From NCBI GenBank assembly GCA_030715135.1, contig JAUYVH010000016.1, positions 1-64,000 on the forward strand: a DNA stretch of 64,000 bases. The letters are read 5' to 3'. Under the pieces are notes generated by a model. It saw only the letters and a list, made by a program, of their open reading frames with translations, did no database searches and had not been told where the DNA came from. This DNA is from Keguizhuia sedimenti (GTDB taxonomy: Bacteria; Pseudomonadota; Gammaproteobacteria; Burkholderiales; Burkholderiaceae_D). This document shows, one piece after another, positions 62,248 through 64,000 of the stretch. The first letter of the stretch is position 1. Each line of letters starts with the position of its first letter. The translations under genes were made by a program, and so were the position numbers.

Positions 62248-64000
62248 TTACAACTGGCCTGCGGGCACCGGACGACCGAACCAGTACCCCTGATAATGCC
62301 GGCAGCCCTGCAGTGCCAGCATGGCTTGCTGGCCTTCATTTTCCACGCCCTCGGCGACTACATCGAAGCCGAGTATCTGGCAAAGCGAAACGATGGTTTG
62401 CGTGATCGCTGCGTCGCCTGGATCGGTCAGGATGTCGCGCACAAATGCCCGATCGATCTTGATCTCGTCCAGCGGCAGCTTTTTGAGGTAGGCAAGCGAC
62501 GAATATCCCGTGCCGAAGTCGTCGAGCGAAAACCGGATGCCGTGCGCGCGCAATTCACTCATCTTCGCGACCGTTGCGTCCATATGTTCCACGAGCGCGC
62601 TTTCCGTCAGTTCAAGCTTGATATGCTGAGGATCGATCCCGCTTTTCTCCAAAATTTCCAGGGTGTTCGGTAAAAAATCATGATGATGGAACTGTCGTGC
62701 ACTGACATTGATCGCGACGGGCGGTACCACCATATCTCCATGCTGCAGCCATTCAGCCACCTGATTGCAGACACATTGCAATACCCATCGACCGAGATGC
62801 ATGATCAGCCCGTTCTCTTCAGCAAGCCAGATGAAGTCGCTAGGGTACAGCATCCCCCGGCGCGGATGCTGCCAGCGGACCAATGCTTCGATTCCGGTGA
62901 CCTTTCCCATGTCATCCACCTGGCGCTGGTAGTGAAGAACGAATTGGCCCTCCTTAAGTGCGCGGCGGAACTCGCGGTCGAGCATCACGCGGGTATTGAT
63001 CTGAGATTGCATGCGCTTGTCGAAAAAGCGGATGGCGTTGCGCCCGTCCGACTTGGCCTGATACATCGCAAGATCGGCGCGCTTCATGAGATCGTCTGCT
63101 CCGAGCGCCTTCGTATCGAACAATGTGACGCCGATGCTGGGCGTGCAGTGATGCTCATAGTTCCCCAGATTGAAAGGAGGCACAAAGCCGGCGAGAATTT
63201 TTTCGCCGACAATTTCGGCTTCGGCAGCCGCCTCGATAGGATCGACGGCAAGATCCTCGAGGAGGATCACGAACTCGTCGCCGCCCAGACGCGCTACGGT
63301 ATTGCTTTTCCGCGCCGAATTTTCCAGTCGGCGTGCAACCTGGGCCAGCAGAAGATCGCCTTTATCGTGTCCGAGTGTGTCGTTCAGGGATTTGAAATTA
63401 TCGAGATCGATGAAGAGCAGGGCGCCGCAGTTACGTTTGCGGCGCGCCGTTTCAATCGCATGCTCCAGCCGGTCCATCAGCAGGCGACGGTTCGGCAACT
63501 TGGTCAGTGGATCAAAAAAGGCCAGTCGTTCGATCTGGCCTTCCGCTGCCTTGCGCTGTGTGATGTCGCGCTGCACAGAGACGAAGTGCGTAACATCATT
63601 GCCCTGGATGGCGACCGGCGCGATATCCATTTCAATCCAGAACGGCTTTCCTTCCCTGGTGTAGTTGATGATTTCCGCCGAAACAGGCTGATGATTTTCC
63701 AGGGCTGCGCGAATCCGGTCCAATTGGTCGCGCTGGGTCTGTATTCCTTGGAGGAAGCGCGGCGAGCGCCCTATTACTTCCGAATGATCATATCCGGTAC
63801 GTTCCTCGAAGGCCCGGTTCACAAAGACAATGCGCGGGCCCGGTTCATCGATTGGCCACGCTTCGGTAATCATGACCGAGTCGTTGACCTTGCTGATGCT
63901 GGTGTAAAGCAAGTCCCGCTCTCTCTGGGAATGGTAAGAATCGGTGATGTCCTGAACGGTGCCGGCAAGCAGCACCTGGCCGTCTTCGATGGCCATTAAT
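62248..64000 (-). CDS. PAS-GGDEF-EAL protein, N-terminus outside the window
   Basis: At least 582 aa; the frame stays open to base 64000. The visible part starts in a PAS-like segment (GTVQDITDSYHSQRERDLLY), then a second PAS/PAC (about 35-150: RIVFVNRAFEERTGY, PFWIEMDIAPVAIQGNDVTHFVSVQRDIT). An intact GGDEF domain (LFIDLDNFKSLNDTLGHDKGD, RLGGDEFVILLE) and an intact EAL domain (EALVRWQHP, INVSARQF, ELTESAL, SLDDFGTGYSSLAYLKKLP, VAEGVEN) follow. It makes and/or degrades c-di-GMP in response to an unknown signal. Confidence 0.93.
   Translation of the reverse strand, partial: LMAIEDGQVLLAGTVQDITDSYHSQRERDLLYTSISKVNDSVMITEAWPIDEPGPRIVFVNRAFEERTGYDHSEVIGRSPRFLQGIQTQRDQLDRIRAALENHQPVSAEIINYTREGKPFWIEMDIAPVAIQGNDVTHFVSVQRDITQRKAAEGQIERLAFFDPLTKLPNRRLLMDRLEHAIETARRKRNCGALLFIDLDNFKSLNDTLGHDKGDLLLAQVARRLENSARKSNTVARLGGDEFVILLEDLAVDPIEAAAEAEIVGEKILAGFVPPFNLGNYEHHCTPSIGVTLFDTKALGADDLMKRADLAMYQAKSDGRNAIRFFDKRMQSQINTRVMLDREFRRALKEGQFVLHYQRQVDDMGKVTGIEALVRWQHPRRGMLYPSDFIWLAEENGLIMHLGRWVLQCVCNQVAEWLQHGDMVVPPVAINVSARQFHHHDFLPNTLEILEKSGIDPQHIKLELTESALVEHMDATVAKMSELRAHGIRFSLDDFGTGYSSLAYLKKLPLDEIKIDRAFVRDILTDPGDAAITQTIVSLCQILGFDVVAEGVENEGQQAMLALQGCRHYQGYWFGRPVPAGQL

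Noticed and set aside
62212-62250. Another TGTAAG-like promoter on the minus strand
   Set aside because: It reads TGTAAGT with CGATGAG and lies at the end of the GGDEF-EAL gene, so it does not match the pattern well.

Overview
The window looks like a chromosomal segment of a betaproteobacterium of the order Burkholderiales, most like Oxalobacteraceae (Noviherbaspirillum or Herminiimonas type). The basis is the GC-rich codon use of most genes and the mix of families: a PHA granule phasin, DUF3297, RhlE, a caa3-type oxidase with CtaG, PRC-barrel proteins, and GGDEF/EAL signalling proteins. This placement is inference from gene content. I saw no tRNA, rRNA or CRISPR array.

Positions 1-9400 are a patchwork with lower GC and signs of decay. 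They hold the 3' end of an IS5-type transposase abutting a truncated histidine kinase, small membrane and stress proteins (cold shock, Pmp3/YqaE-like, VOC), a phasin, a secreted glycoside-hydrolase-like protein, and a GGDEF response regulator whose C-terminus runs into a 190-bp MITE. A broken cytochrome-d1 (NirN/NirS-like) gene sits behind a perfect FNR-type box. A second, nearly identical MITE lies about 20 bp upstream of a sorbosone-dehydrogenase-like gene at 18.4 kb. Positions 9.5-20.5 kb carry rhlE, a three-gene ABC exporter, a SYLF lipoprotein, a serine-rich secreted protein with duplicated ends, and an AI-2E-family transporter.

The most interesting part is 20.6-31.7 kb. It has an ECF sigma factor with a short zinc-finger-like anti-sigma partner, then convergent msrB-msrA, then a long plus-strand run: a methylthioadenosine/nucleoside phosphorylase, the radical SAM protein ArsS, a VTT-domain/mercuric-reductase-like fusion, two rSAM-associated transferases, DUF3047, an FAD oxidoreductase and ArsM. 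ArsM plus ArsS indicates arsenosugar biosynthesis. Three promoter-like elements of the form TGTAAGG-N15-CG(T/A)(T/C)TAA precede msrB, the phosphorylase gene and arsS. This suggests that one ECF sigma factor couples methionine-sulfoxide repair to arsenosugar production.

From 32 to 46.5 kb lie ion and envelope functions: nhaA with a structured leader, a diguanylate cyclase, nfeD-slipin, terC, a YqhA-like protein, a lipoprotein hydrolase, an SPW-VKOR-SPW membrane protein, a double PRC-barrel protein, a CvpA-CAP fusion and DedA. From 46.4 to 56.9 kb is a terminal-oxidase locus: coxB carrying heme c, a Na+/Ca2+-exchanger-like gene between cox genes, and a CoxA-CoxC fusion on the minus strand. On the plus strand are ctaG, a monoheme and a diheme cytochrome c, and a GH15 enzyme. 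The right end holds an SDR, a low-GC P-loop protein, an ABC half-transporter and a PAS-GGDEF-EAL protein cut by the window edge.
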